Source of the DNA: JAAEQD01 sp964521815
GTDB lineage: Bacteria; Zixibacteria; MSB-5A5; UBA10806; 4484-95
DNA length: 13,137 nucleotides
Direction of reading: 5' to 3'
NCBI GenBank assembly: GCA_964521815.1
Contig: CAZFSN010000084.1
Span: 1 to 13,137, forward strand
In this document: positions 1 to 7,743 of the stretch, in pieces
How the letters are laid out: every line of letters starts with the position of its first letter
Position numbering within the stretch: position 1 is the stretch's first letter
Notes under the pieces: generated by a model
What the model was told of the DNA's origin: nothing
The model's input: the letters and a program-made list of their open reading frames with translations, nothing else
Database searches by the model: none
Program-made: the position numbers and the translations under genes

Positions 1-1643
1 AACGATATTTCGCCCAGCGAGGCGTGGGCCCGGGCCGCCTTGATCGATAGGTCGAGCAGGTTGCCCTCGCCGGTTTGAGCGCATCGGGTGATATTATCTA
101 AAGCTTCGGTTACATCGGCTTCGTCTCTTTCGGCGCGAAGTTTTTCCAAGCGTTCGATCTGGTTGTTTCTCACGGCCGTGTTATCCACATCGAGCGTCTC
201 AATCGGTTCCTCATGATCGAGCCGATATTTATTGACGCCGACTATAATCTCCTGCCCCGAATCGATCCGCGCCTGACGTCGGGCGGCGGCTTCCTCAATT
301 CGCATCTTGGGCAGGCCGGTTTCAATAGCCTTGGCCATACCGCCGAGCGATTCGACCTCCCGGATATGTTTCCAGGCTTTTTTCATCAAAGCATCGGTAA
401 GGAATTCGACATAATACGAACCGCCCCAGGGATCGATCACCTTGCAGATACCGGTTTCATGCTGAAGATAAAGCTGGGTGTTACGGGCTATGCGGGCCGA
501 GAAATCGCTGGGCAGAGCAATCGCCTCATCGAGCGAATTGGTGTGCAATGATTGCGTGTGTCCCAGCGCGGCCGCCATCGCCTCGATACAGGTCCGGGCG
601 ATATTGTTAAATGGATCCTGTTCGGTTAGGCTCCAACCGGATGTCTGACTGTGCGCCCGCAGGGCCATAGATTTGGGATTTTTCGGATTGAACTGTTTGA
701 TCAGTTTCGCCCAGAGCATCCGAGCCGCTCTCAGCTTGGCGATCTCCATGAAATAGTTCATACCGATACCCCAGAAAAACGACAGGCGCGGCGCGAACAA
801 ATCGATATCGATACCCGCCTTGATTCCGGTGCGGACATACTCCAAACCGTCGGCCAGCGTATAGGCCATCTCCAGATCGGCAGTTGCGCCGGCCTCCTGC
901 ATATGGTAGCCGGAGATACTGATGCTATTGTATTTGGGCATATTCTTCGAGGTGAAAGAGAAGATATCCGCGATAATCCTCATCGAGTGTTCGGGCGGAT
1001 AGATATAAGTGTTGCGCACCATGTATTCTTTTAAGATATCGTTCTGGATAGTCCCGGTTAGCTGTTCATGTTTCACGCCCTGACGTTCGGCTGCTACGAT
1101 ATAGAACGCCATCACCGGCAAAACCGCGCCGTTCATAGTCATCGAGACCGACATCTTATCCAGCGGGATACGGTCGAACAGGATATTCATATCGAGGATA
1201 GAATCGACCGCCACGCCGGCCTTGCCGACATCGCCGATGACTCTCGGATGATCCGAATCGTAGCCGCGATGGGTCGCCAGGTCGAAAGCTATCGACAGCC
1301 CTTTCTGCCCAGCCGCCAGGTTGCGGCGATAAAACGCGTTGCTCTCTTCGGCGGTGGAAAAGCCGGCGTACTGACGGATTGTCCAGGGCTGGGTGACATA
1401 CATTGTCGCGTATGGACCCCTGAGAAACGGCGGAATTCCGGCGGTGTAGTTCAGATGCTTACAGCCTTTAATATCCGTTTCAGTGTAAAGAGGCTTAATA
1501 TCGATTTGCTCGTTAGTCTGCCAGATCATGTCATCGAGTTTTTTATTGGCTTGCTTTTCAGCCAATTCCCGCCATTGCGCTTCATCCATGTTGGAGATCG
1601 CGGATCGATAATCGATCTTGGTGAAATCAGGTATGGCTTTCAT
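1..1643 (-). CDS. mutB: Methylmalonyl-CoA mutase large (catalytic) subunit, partial, N-terminal 547 residues
   Basis: The gene encodes the catalytic chain of adenosylcobalamin-dependent methylmalonyl-CoA mutase, which interconverts (R)-methylmalonyl-CoA and succinyl-CoA in the cytoplasm. I translated it by hand: it begins MKAIPDFTKIDY and stays open to the window edge. The substrate-binding TIM barrel is clear: RGPYATMY (75-82), PWTIRQYAGF (86-95), AFDLATHRGYDSD (119-131), MVRNTYIYPP (208-217, with the family's substrate-binding Arg) and SGYHMQEAGA (244-253, with the active-site Tyr-His pair). HSQTSGWSLT (331-340) and VIDPWGGSYYVE (402-413) are also typical. Family members have about 700-730 residues, so the cobalamin-binding domain with DxHxxG lies outside the window. 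The start is the ATG overlapping the mutA stop, preceded by a GGGGGTGAT ribosome site. Translation is probably coupled to mutA. The name is secure; the far end is unknown. Confidence 0.96.
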   Translation of the reverse strand, partial: MKAIPDFTKIDYRSAISNMDEAQWRELAEKQANKKLDDMIWQTNEQIDIKPLYTETDIKGCKHLNYTAGIPPFLRGPYATMYVTQPWTIRQYAGFSTAEESNAFYRRNLAAGQKGLSIAFDLATHRGYDSDHPRVIGDVGKAGVAVDSILDMNILFDRIPLDKMSVSMTMNGAVLPVMAFYIVAAERQGVKHEQLTGTIQNDILKEYMVRNTYIYPPEHSMRIIADIFSFTSKNMPKYNSISISGYHMQEAGATADLEMAYTLADGLEYVRTGIKAGIDIDLFAPRLSFFWGIGMNYFMEIAKLRAARMLWAKLIKQFNPKNPKSMALRAHSQTSGWSLTEQDPFNNIARTCIEAMAAALGHTQSLHTNSLDEAIALPSDFSARIARNTQLYLQHETGICKVIDPWGGSYYVEFLTDALMKKAWKHIREVESLGGMAKAIETGLPKMRIEEAAARRQARIDSGQEIIVGVNKYRLDHEEPIETLDVDNTAVRNNQIERLEKLRAERDEADVTEALDNITRCAQTGEGNLLDLSIKAARAHASLGEIS

Positions 1644-3811
1644 GATATCACCCCCAGCCTTTTAGAGAATTTTAGAAGGAGTCCGACGACATTGGCCCCC
1701 TTAAAAATGAATTCATCGATACCGGCATTTTTAATGGCATCGTCATATCCTTTGGGATTGCCCGCTAAAACGATAATAATATCTGGCCTGGCTTTTTTCA
1801 AAGCTGCTACCAGCGATGGCACGAATTCGGGATAGAGGCTGTCGGCTGAGCATATTACCATAATATCGGCGTTCGCCTCCAGCGCGGCCGCGGCGGCTTC
1901 ATCGATGGTTTTATAACCCGCACCATCGATAACCTCGAAACCGCCTGTCTGAAAAAATCCGGTAGTAAAATCGGTTCGAGGTTTATACTGGGCAACCGTA
2001 CCAAAATTAGCCAGAAAAACCCTGGGTAATGAACCTGTTTTAATTCCATAATTTTCAGATGCTTTTCTGATAGCTTCGAACATCTCGGCGCTTCGCTGAA
2101 TCTTAACAGGGGTAATATTCGTTTGTTGATATTTATCGGGGCGAATGGCCTGGGCGATTTCGTCGATTGTCGCCCCGCGGCTTGCCGCTTCAATAGCTAT
2201 TTCCATGATATCACCGGCAGATGATTTAACTGCTTCGCCAATTTTCTTTAAAGCTCCGTCTCTGGCTTTAGTATCGATACTTGATTTAAACGCTTCGAGA
2301 TTTTTCAATCGCTCAGCATGTAGTTTGGCATAGTCAACAGGAATTTGCTTTAGCATTTTTTCCGAAGGATTAGGATAGGCATTAGTGCCTATAAGTACGT
2401 CTTTACCCTTAGCCAAATTATCCCTACGGTTCGCCTGCGTTTTTTCAACGATTTTTTGCGGGATTCCCTTTTTCAGCGCGTTATACATGCCGCCTTTGGC
2501 TTCAATTTCCTGAAATATTTGCCAGGCTTTACCGGCTACTTCATCGGTAAGTTTTTCCACATACCACGAACCGCCGGCCGGATCGATTACCTTATCGAAA
2601 TGGCTTTCCTGTTGAAGGATTATCTGGATATTCTCGGCAATCCGCCGGGAGAAATTATCCGGTTCGCCGATTGCCTCATCGAAATATCCCACCTGTAAAC
2701 TGTCACAGCCGCCAGCTACGCCGGAGAACGCCTCGGTGGTAGCTCGAAGGATATTCACATAGGGATCATAAGCAGTCATATTATAAGATGATGTACGGCC
2801 ATGAATCGTTATCTTTTGCGCTTCTTCACTGCCACCACACGATGCTATGATTTTCGACCAGAGTATTCGAGCGGCCCTGAGTTTAGCGATCTCCATGAAG
2901 AAATTAGAACCAAGTGAGTAAGAAAATCTTGTTTGAGAAGCTATTTTATCTAAAGGCAAATTATTGGCTTGAAGTATTCTTAAATATTCGACCGCCGTAG
3001 CTATAGAAAATGCTAATTCTTCCGCCGTACTCGCCCCACTGTTATGCCAGGGATAGCTATCAACAGAAACGGTTTTCAAATCGGGAACATTGCTGATTGC
3101 CCATTTCGTAACCCAAGCCATTTCTTTATAAATTTGTTCTAGCGATGTTGGTAACATTCCGTTTGTAACCAGTTCCGCCAGGGGATCGGCTCCTATACTG
3201 CCGCTAATATTTTTTGTATGAATTCCCTGGCGTATGGCATAAGACATAAGCAAGGCCATTAACGGCAAAGATGATATCCCGGCATTGATATTAACAGGCA
3301 CGTCAGTGATATCGATATCGGCCAGAAGCGTTTCGATATCGGCTATCGTTGAAATCGATAATCCATCGACATCTGGTTGAGAATCATTCGTCCGGCCTGG
3401 GTCTTCAGCAAACCGTGTAGGCCTATCGAGTAAAACCGAAATCGATCCGCCGCCTCTTTTAAAATCCCGGGCAATCGCCTCCCGGCACAATACCACCGAA
3501 TGATAACCGTACTCTGAAACAAACTCCCGCGGTTCGGATACGTATCCTGCAGGTTTGGTGCCCCGCCTGAACGGAGCTCCCCCCGGGTAATTGTTTTTAG
3601 ATATGATATTAACTATATCATCATTTGTATAAAGCGCTTTTATTTGAATACCTTCATAGGTTTCATTGAACATCGACTTTTCAAATGACATCCCCTTCAG
3701 CTGTTTCTCAGTCTCCTTGCGCCATAACTCAAGCGAATGCGGCGGGAATTCATCGAAAGTCAATTCCGGTGAAAAACCTCGGTGATTATTTTCTAAGGTC
3801 CTACCAGCCAT
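1640..3811 (-). CDS. mutA: Methylmalonyl-CoA mutase small (non-catalytic) subunit
   Basis: This 723-residue protein is the partner chain of the heterodimeric mutase. The TIM-barrel region covers roughly residues 40-560, with FSYSLGSNFFMEIAKLRAAR (296-315) and VIDPAGGSWYVE (408-419) parallel to the large chain. A degenerate B12-binding-type Rossmann domain follows at about 596-720. Catalytic features of the large chain are missing. Where that chain has GYH, this one has SYPWHNSGA (252-260). The MVRNTYIYPP segment is replaced by LVTNGMLP (214-221). The DxHxxG cobalamin ligand motif is replaced around GTVAQYKPRTDF (604-615). This fits the known structural role of the small chain. An AAGGAG site at 3818-3823, 6 nt before the ATG, fixes the start. 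It is first in the operon and overlaps mutB by 4 nt. By eye its base composition is more AT-rich than mutB. Confidence 0.95.
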   Translation of the reverse strand: MAGRTLENNHRGFSPELTFDEFPPHSLELWRKETEKQLKGMSFEKSMFNETYEGIQIKALYTNDDIVNIISKNNYPGGAPFRRGTKPAGYVSEPREFVSEYGYHSVVLCREAIARDFKRGGGSISVLLDRPTRFAEDPGRTNDSQPDVDGLSISTIADIETLLADIDITDVPVNINAGISSLPLMALLMSYAIRQGIHTKNISGSIGADPLAELVTNGMLPTSLEQIYKEMAWVTKWAISNVPDLKTVSVDSYPWHNSGASTAEELAFSIATAVEYLRILQANNLPLDKIASQTRFSYSLGSNFFMEIAKLRAARILWSKIIASCGGSEEAQKITIHGRTSSYNMTAYDPYVNILRATTEAFSGVAGGCDSLQVGYFDEAIGEPDNFSRRIAENIQIILQQESHFDKVIDPAGGSWYVEKLTDEVAGKAWQIFQEIEAKGGMYNALKKGIPQKIVEKTQANRRDNLAKGKDVLIGTNAYPNPSEKMLKQIPVDYAKLHAERLKNLEAFKSSIDTKARDGALKKIGEAVKSSAGDIMEIAIEAASRGATIDEIAQAIRPDKYQQTNITPVKIQRSAEMFEAIRKASENYGIKTGSLPRVFLANFGTVAQYKPRTDFTTGFFQTGGFEVIDGAGYKTIDEAAAAALEANADIMVICSADSLYPEFVPSLVAALKKARPDIIIVLAGNPKGYDDAIKNAGIDEFIFKGANVVGLLLKFSKRLGVIS
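1647..1655 (-). promoter_or_regulatory. Ribosome binding site of mutB inside the mutA 3' end
   Basis: Read on the minus strand this is GGGGGTGAT, one mismatch from the anti-Shine-Dalgarno complement GGAGGTGAT, ending 3 nt before the mutB ATG. It supports the ATG at 1643 and the ATGA overlap as the true start. Confidence 0.7.
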
Positions 3812-3963
3812 GCAAATCTCCTTACAATATGCCTGTTAATGGCATCGAGGAAAAATCTATAGTATAGGATTCGGCAAAACAAGCCTTTTATTAGGCCGAT
3901 ATTTCATGGTCGTAAGTTAATTCAAAATTTATCAAAAACTCATAGCTTCAGTCAGGCTTGATT

Positions 3964-3994
3964 ATTATAAGGCAAATAGTTACACTATATGCAA
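3964..3994 (-). promoter_or_regulatory. Candidate promoter of mutAB
   Basis: On the minus strand, TTGCAT (3989-3994) and a perfect TATAAT (3964-3969) are separated by 19 nt. The spacing is long for a sigma-70-type promoter, and the region is AT-rich, so this is tentative. It would give a leader of about 145 nt before mutA. A weaker alternative nearer the gene is TTGTTT with TATAGA, spaced 15 nt. Confidence 0.35.
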
Positions 3995-3999
3995 AATAC

Positions 4000-4018
4000 A
4001 TTGAGACGCAATCTCAAT
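4000..4018. promoter_or_regulatory. Perfect dyad, candidate operator upstream of mutAB
   Basis: ATTGAGA-CGCAA-TCTCAAT is a perfect 7-bp inverted repeat with a 5-nt spacer. It lies 6 nt upstream of the candidate mutAB -35 box, a typical place for a dimeric regulator. No U-tract follows on either strand, so a terminator is unlikely. The regulator is unknown. Confidence 0.4.
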
Positions 4019-4090
4019 TATTATTTAATAAAATTGATAAAAGAATAGAGCAATAATTAAAAAGTAGTATCGCGTTCTTCAATTTTAAAT

Positions 4091-4116
4091 AAAAAAGGGA
4101 GCCGGATCAGGCTCCC
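4091..4116 (-). terminator. Rho-independent terminator downstream of the metalloprotease
   Basis: On the minus strand, GGGAGCC-TGATCC-GGCTCCC forms a perfect 7-bp GC-rich stem with a 6-nt loop, followed directly by TTTTTT. It lies about 210 nt after the stop codon of the protease at 4328-7201, at the far end of the repeat element. It should also shield mutAB from read-through. Confidence 0.8.
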
Positions 4117-4305
4117 CAGACTGTTGATAAACCAGGCAGTTGGGTTCAGTCGGGTCGTAGCGAAGCGTGACCCGACTGCTAATTCTATGCCGGGCCTCAA
4201 GGTCTTGGCGATCACGCCCTTTCGGGCTACGACCCGAAACAACATTCGGTCTGATTTTACTTTTGGTCATTTTGTCAACAACCTCGGGAGCCGTATCAAG
4301 CTCCC
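4097..4305. repeat. Palindrome-rich element with ~35-bp imperfect terminal inverted repeats
   Basis: The two ends, read inward from each side, match at about 27 of 35 positions. Each end starts with a hairpin of the form GGGAGC...GCTCCC (4097-4116 and 4286-4305) and continues into a GTTGA(T/C)AAA segment. The interior has further inverted repeats: CAGTCGGGTC (4147-4156) with GACCCGACTG (4169-4178), CGGGTCGTAGC (4151-4161) with GCTACGACCCG (4226-4236), and TTTCGGG (4220-4226) with CCCGAAA (4233-4239). Some of these exclude each other. It contains no transposase and I see no clear target duplication. It could be a MITE-like or REP-like interspersed repeat, or a structured 3' untranslated region. 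One end doubles as the protease terminator. Confidence 0.6.
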
Positions 4306-4327
4306 TTCAAAAACCGGTATCTGTCCT

Positions 4328-7201
4328 TTATTTCAACATCAACATTTTCTTTATTTGACTGAAATCATTAGCCCTCAACTTGCAAAAATATATTCCGGTA
4401 GCTTGGTCCCCGGCGTTCCAGACAATCTGATAATAGCCGGCTTGCTGTTGCTTATCGACAAGCGTGGTGACCTTTTGCCCGAGAACATTGAATATTTCCA
4501 GGGTGACATCAGATGTCGACGGAAGGCCATAACTGATCGTGGCCGAGGCGTTGAACGGATTGGGGTAACTGCCTATCAGTTCATAGTTGGCGGGAATGTC
4601 GGCCAAATTCTCATGATCCGAAATCGCGACCGGCTCGCAGTTAATTTTCACCAATTTGAAAGCATCCACGCCGGCCTCAACTACCGAGCCGCCGCCCAGA
4701 TCCGCCGCCTCGAAACGAATTTTAACCTGATCGGTAGGGGTTATATAACTGTCAACGGCAAATTTTTCTACTTTCCAGCCGCTTTCGGAACTGGGTCCGA
4801 ATGATTGGGCCAAATCCCAGCTTGCCCCATTATCCGCGGAAACCCAGACCTTGAAATAATCGTCATACGGGTTATCGCCGGCGAAATTAGTATACCAGAA
4901 AGCATACTCCATCAGGTACGAATCTTCCGATAAATCAAACGTGGGTGAAATCAAATAAGTCGTTCCGCCGTCAACATCCGAGTTGCCATAGACATTGTCG
5001 GTTAAATAGCATTGACCCGATCCGTCGAAATCGGTCGGCGGGTCGCCGCGTTCGCCGTTACCTACCGGGATACCGCGATTCCAGGTGCCATCAGACAGAG
5101 AAGGCGAATCTTCGACGGTCCAACCCTGATCGGTTTCGAAATTATCTTCAAAATCGATGGTAAGTCCGTAAGCGCTATAAGTCAAATAAGTGGTCGCCGG
5201 CGCTAAAAACGGATCGGTTACTAAAATGCCATTATGCGTTTCGGCGCTGAAATAATACTGTATCTCCGTTGGGCAAGCGATTTCCGGGAAAACCGCACTG
5301 TATAGATTGGGGGAAATAAGATCCATCTGGACTTCCTGCCAGCCCGAACCTACATTATAATGAAAGATTCCTGTTCCCGGCTCTGGAGTATCGGTGATAC
5401 CATAAACCTCGATATTTATAGTCGCGCCGCCTTCGGGACTTACATAGTCAGGGCGCCCATCCGGGAAATCAAATCCCAGCAGTTGGAGTTCAGGACAATC
5501 CATATTATGCAGACTGAAACCTTCGCATATTTCAGGATAGTGCGGCGTGCCATTGCCGATATTGCCGTCATTATCATCCAAAGTTAAATAATCGACCGTA
5601 ATGCTGGGGGTAATCATGTCGCCGGTATGCAAAAGCATGGCATTAATGGCCAGATTGGAAATTATATCCATATAATCATCAGGATAAGTCTCCATCAAAG
5701 CTTCCCTGGTATCCCAGACGCAACCGGAAATTAATTGGCCGCAATCGTGAATTTCACCGGTACACGGGTATTGAAAGGAGTTGTCGGCTGTCCTCATATA
5801 CTCATCGCAATCATTGAAAAAGCCATATGCCAGTCCGGGACTCTCAGTGATTAGTACACCCATTACATCGGCCATTCCTTCGCCATATTGCCCCTGACCG
5901 CTGCCGGCCATCTGCACCAGGTGATGGCCATATTCATGATGGATAACAGTCGAAAAAGCCGTGTTGGCACATCCGCCACCGGAGGTAAAGAAATTGATCG
6001 AACTATAGTCATAGAAAGCGTTGCAAACATCGTCCAGATTAACATTAACCGGGAAAGAATTCTGCGACAGCCCCGGGTAGCTAGGATTATATTTAATCGC
6101 ATTGCTGCGTACTTTGTTGGCCTGAATATAACCGTTAACTTCCGCGCGCTTGAATTCGTTGGCATTTAAGGGATTGTGTAAAATTTCTATAGGTCCGGGT
6201 GGAAAAACTGAGGTGTCGATTACGGAGTTGTTGCCATTTTGATTAAAAACCCTAAACCATTGTCCCCAGATATACGATGTTACAGTGACTTCCAGGCTAT
6301 CATCATTGGGAATAATGAAATTACCGAGCGAATCAGCATAAGCATATCTGCTGCCGATACTGACACGGGCGTAAGGCATCGGAGTAACCACTTCTTCATC
6401 GCAAAAATCCGCCGCGTTGCCCTGAGTAGCAAGGCCGATCACGGTGCCCGATACATCGACATTAATAATCATATTTTCGGAATACAAAATCTCGCCGGTT
6501 TGGCTATCTACGAGCAACAACCACTTTTTATAATCAAGAGTGCCACTTAAACCGTTATCGGCGATAACCTCCATCGCCACTCTCGGCTGATCAATAACTT
6601 CATCATTTATCCCGGCCCAGATGACTAATTGGGGTTCGGTAAAACTTTTCAGTTCGGGTTCGAAAGCCCGGGCGGCGTTTTCCGCCATAGCTGAATTAAC
6701 AGAATAATTGCCCTCTAATCGGAAATCGCCAAGATCACGCAAAGATGATGATGCCAAAACCAGCGGGTAATTCGATTCATTGCGTACTAATAATCTCAGC
6801 TCGGACCTGAAAACAGGTATAGCGCCGCTATACTGAGAATAATAAACCAAAGTGAACTTGTATTCTCCTGTTTGCCGATCGTACATCAAAGGCTGAATAT
6901 GTCTGTTATCGAAAAGACCGCTTACCGGGAGGAGATTTTCGGCTGTCACCCCAAAAACGCCGACATGATTCAGTCGAAATTGTTCGGCGGTGTTCTGAGG
7001 ACTGCTGCCATTTCCGAATTGATTGCCATATATTCGGGTTATCAGTTGCCCTTCAGCAAATGTCGAAACTCCCGGATATCGAGCTTTAAGGTTATAAAGA
7101 GCCAGATTTTTCGAATTCTCTTCAGCGAAAATTCCAATTGGGATTGCCAGTATTAATGCTAATATTAATACCAGGACTATGGCGGTTTTAGAAACCTTCA
7201 T
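4328..7201 (-). CDS. Secreted HEXXH zinc metalloprotease with T9SS-type C-terminal sorting domain
   Basis: This 957-residue protein begins with a signal peptide: Lys-containing start, hydrophobic core at about 7-24, likely cleavage near FAEEN. Residues 30-240 look like an FTP/PepSY-type propeptide. The catalytic domain lies at about 250-570, with HEYGH (422-426) as the zinc and catalytic motif. E441 in GEGMAD is a plausible third ligand, as in gluzincins such as M36 fungalysin relatives. Two beta-sandwich domains follow (about 574-680 and 684-856). The tail (about 876-957) starts with YPNPFN and reads like a type A sorting (Por/T9SS, FlgD-Ig-like) domain, so export to the cell surface or medium is likely. 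An AAGGAAGG site at 7207-7214 supports the start. A terminator follows. The exact peptidase family is less certain than its being a zinc protease. Confidence 0.88.
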   Translation of the reverse strand: MKVSKTAIVLVLILALILAIPIGIFAEENSKNLALYNLKARYPGVSTFAEGQLITRIYGNQFGNGSSPQNTAEQFRLNHVGVFGVTAENLLPVSGLFDNRHIQPLMYDRQTGEYKFTLVYYSQYSGAIPVFRSELRLLVRNESNYPLVLASSSLRDLGDFRLEGNYSVNSAMAENAARAFEPELKSFTEPQLVIWAGINDEVIDQPRVAMEVIADNGLSGTLDYKKWLLLVDSQTGEILYSENMIINVDVSGTVIGLATQGNAADFCDEEVVTPMPYARVSIGSRYAYADSLGNFIIPNDDSLEVTVTSYIWGQWFRVFNQNGNNSVIDTSVFPPGPIEILHNPLNANEFKRAEVNGYIQANKVRSNAIKYNPSYPGLSQNSFPVNVNLDDVCNAFYDYSSINFFTSGGGCANTAFSTVIHHEYGHHLVQMAGSGQGQYGEGMADVMGVLITESPGLAYGFFNDCDEYMRTADNSFQYPCTGEIHDCGQLISGCVWDTREALMETYPDDYMDIISNLAINAMLLHTGDMITPSITVDYLTLDDNDGNIGNGTPHYPEICEGFSLHNMDCPELQLLGFDFPDGRPDYVSPEGGATINIEVYGITDTPEPGTGIFHYNVGSGWQEVQMDLISPNLYSAVFPEIACPTEIQYYFSAETHNGILVTDPFLAPATTYLTYSAYGLTIDFEDNFETDQGWTVEDSPSLSDGTWNRGIPVGNGERGDPPTDFDGSGQCYLTDNVYGNSDVDGGTTYLISPTFDLSEDSYLMEYAFWYTNFAGDNPYDDYFKVWVSADNGASWDLAQSFGPSSESGWKVEKFAVDSYITPTDQVKIRFEAADLGGGSVVEAGVDAFKLVKINCEPVAISDHENLADIPANYELIGSYPNPFNASATISYGLPSTSDVTLEIFNVLGQKVTTLVDKQQQAGYYQIVWNAGDQATGIYFCKLRANDFSQIKKMLMLK
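4631..5482 (-). repeat. Shared C-terminal module, copy A (metalloprotease residues ~574-857)
   Basis: This encodes a two-part beta-sandwich module that recurs in the next protease. The first part starts FDFPDGRPDYVSPEGG. The second runs from DNFETDQGWTV to a conserved RFEAADLGGGSVVEA stretch. Shared strings with copy B include DQGWTV, SDVDGGTTYL and GSVVEA. The second part resembles MAM/jellyroll-like adhesion domains found in secreted proteases, by style only. Confidence 0.75.
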
Positions 7202-7743
7202 TTTAGCCTTCCTTGCTAATTTTTTATTAGCTAAATCAAATTAATTTTCAAAAAGTATCATTATAATGTAAAGCAATTAAACTTAAAGCAAAATCTATGC
7301 GCATTCATAAAAATTGTGCTTGTTTCGAGATGATATAAATGGAAAAAATTGATTGATTGTAATACGTTTACAGAAAACAAGTTAAGATTCATCGATTCCA
7401 CTTCGCATCATCCCGGAATTCGTAATTAAGCAAGCTGTTTTAATATCATCCAACAACCAGGCCCAGAAGTTATCGAATTCATCGAAAAACGTGAAAAAAG
7501 TGTCAAGACAATACATCACTGTGACATTTGCCAACACCAAACCCTGTAAGCCCCCAAATTAGACGCACACTTTCCCACATCAACTTCAATTCGAATATAA
7601 TAATTTATCATGGATAAGCAAGCGATTTATCCCCGACCTTAGAGCTGTTTACAATATAAAAACACAATTATGATACCCCGGAACAATGAAAAAGGCGGCC
7701 GGGATGGCCGCCATAAACTGACATCAAACTAATAAATATCTTA
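7202..7743. other. Intergenic region between the two proteases
   Basis: This 542-nt stretch holds no gene that I can support. Near the metalloprotease start there is a perfect minus-strand TATAAT at 7260-7265, without a good -35 box, so its promoter is not well defined. At the other end lies the terminator of the C25 peptidase (7689-7712). The middle (about 7300-7680) is AT-rich and I see nothing clear in it. Confidence 0.6.
7689..7712 (-). terminator. Rho-independent terminator downstream of the C25 peptidase
   Basis: On the minus strand, GGCGGCC-ATCCC-GGCCGCC is a perfect 7-bp stem with a 5-nt loop, followed by TTTTT. It lies about 30 nt after the stop codon. It implies that the two proteases are transcribed separately. 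Confidence 0.85.

Larger units (their letters stand above)
3812..4327. other. Intergenic region between mutA and the metalloprotease
   Basis: This 516-nt stretch holds no convincing gene. Its mutA-proximal part (3812-4090) is AT-rich and carries a candidate mutA promoter and a perfect dyad. Its other part (4091-4305) holds the protease terminator and a palindrome-rich repeat element. Short open frames of about 60 codons across the element read through the hairpins and have no ribosome sites I can recognise, so I do not call them genes. Confidence 0.7.

Noticed and set aside
1068..1835. 255-codon plus-strand open frame opposite mutB and the mutA end
   Set aside because: It is antisense to two clearly recognised mutase genes, its sequence matches no family I know, and it has no ribosome site. 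It is a shadow of minus-strand codon use.
4057..4270. Two ~61-codon minus-strand open frames inside the palindromic element
   Set aside because: They overlap in different frames, read through inverted repeats and the terminator, and lack good ribosome sites. They are more likely by-products of a repeat than proteins.
4124..4804. 226-codon plus-strand open frame across the palindromic element and the metalloprotease C-terminus
   Set aside because: It runs antisense through the sorting domain of the metalloprotease and through hairpins, with no recognisable domain.
7500..7530. TTGACA-like box on the minus strand between the proteases
   Set aside because: No matching -10 box lies at 16-18 nt, and it is about 300 nt upstream of the metalloprotease start.
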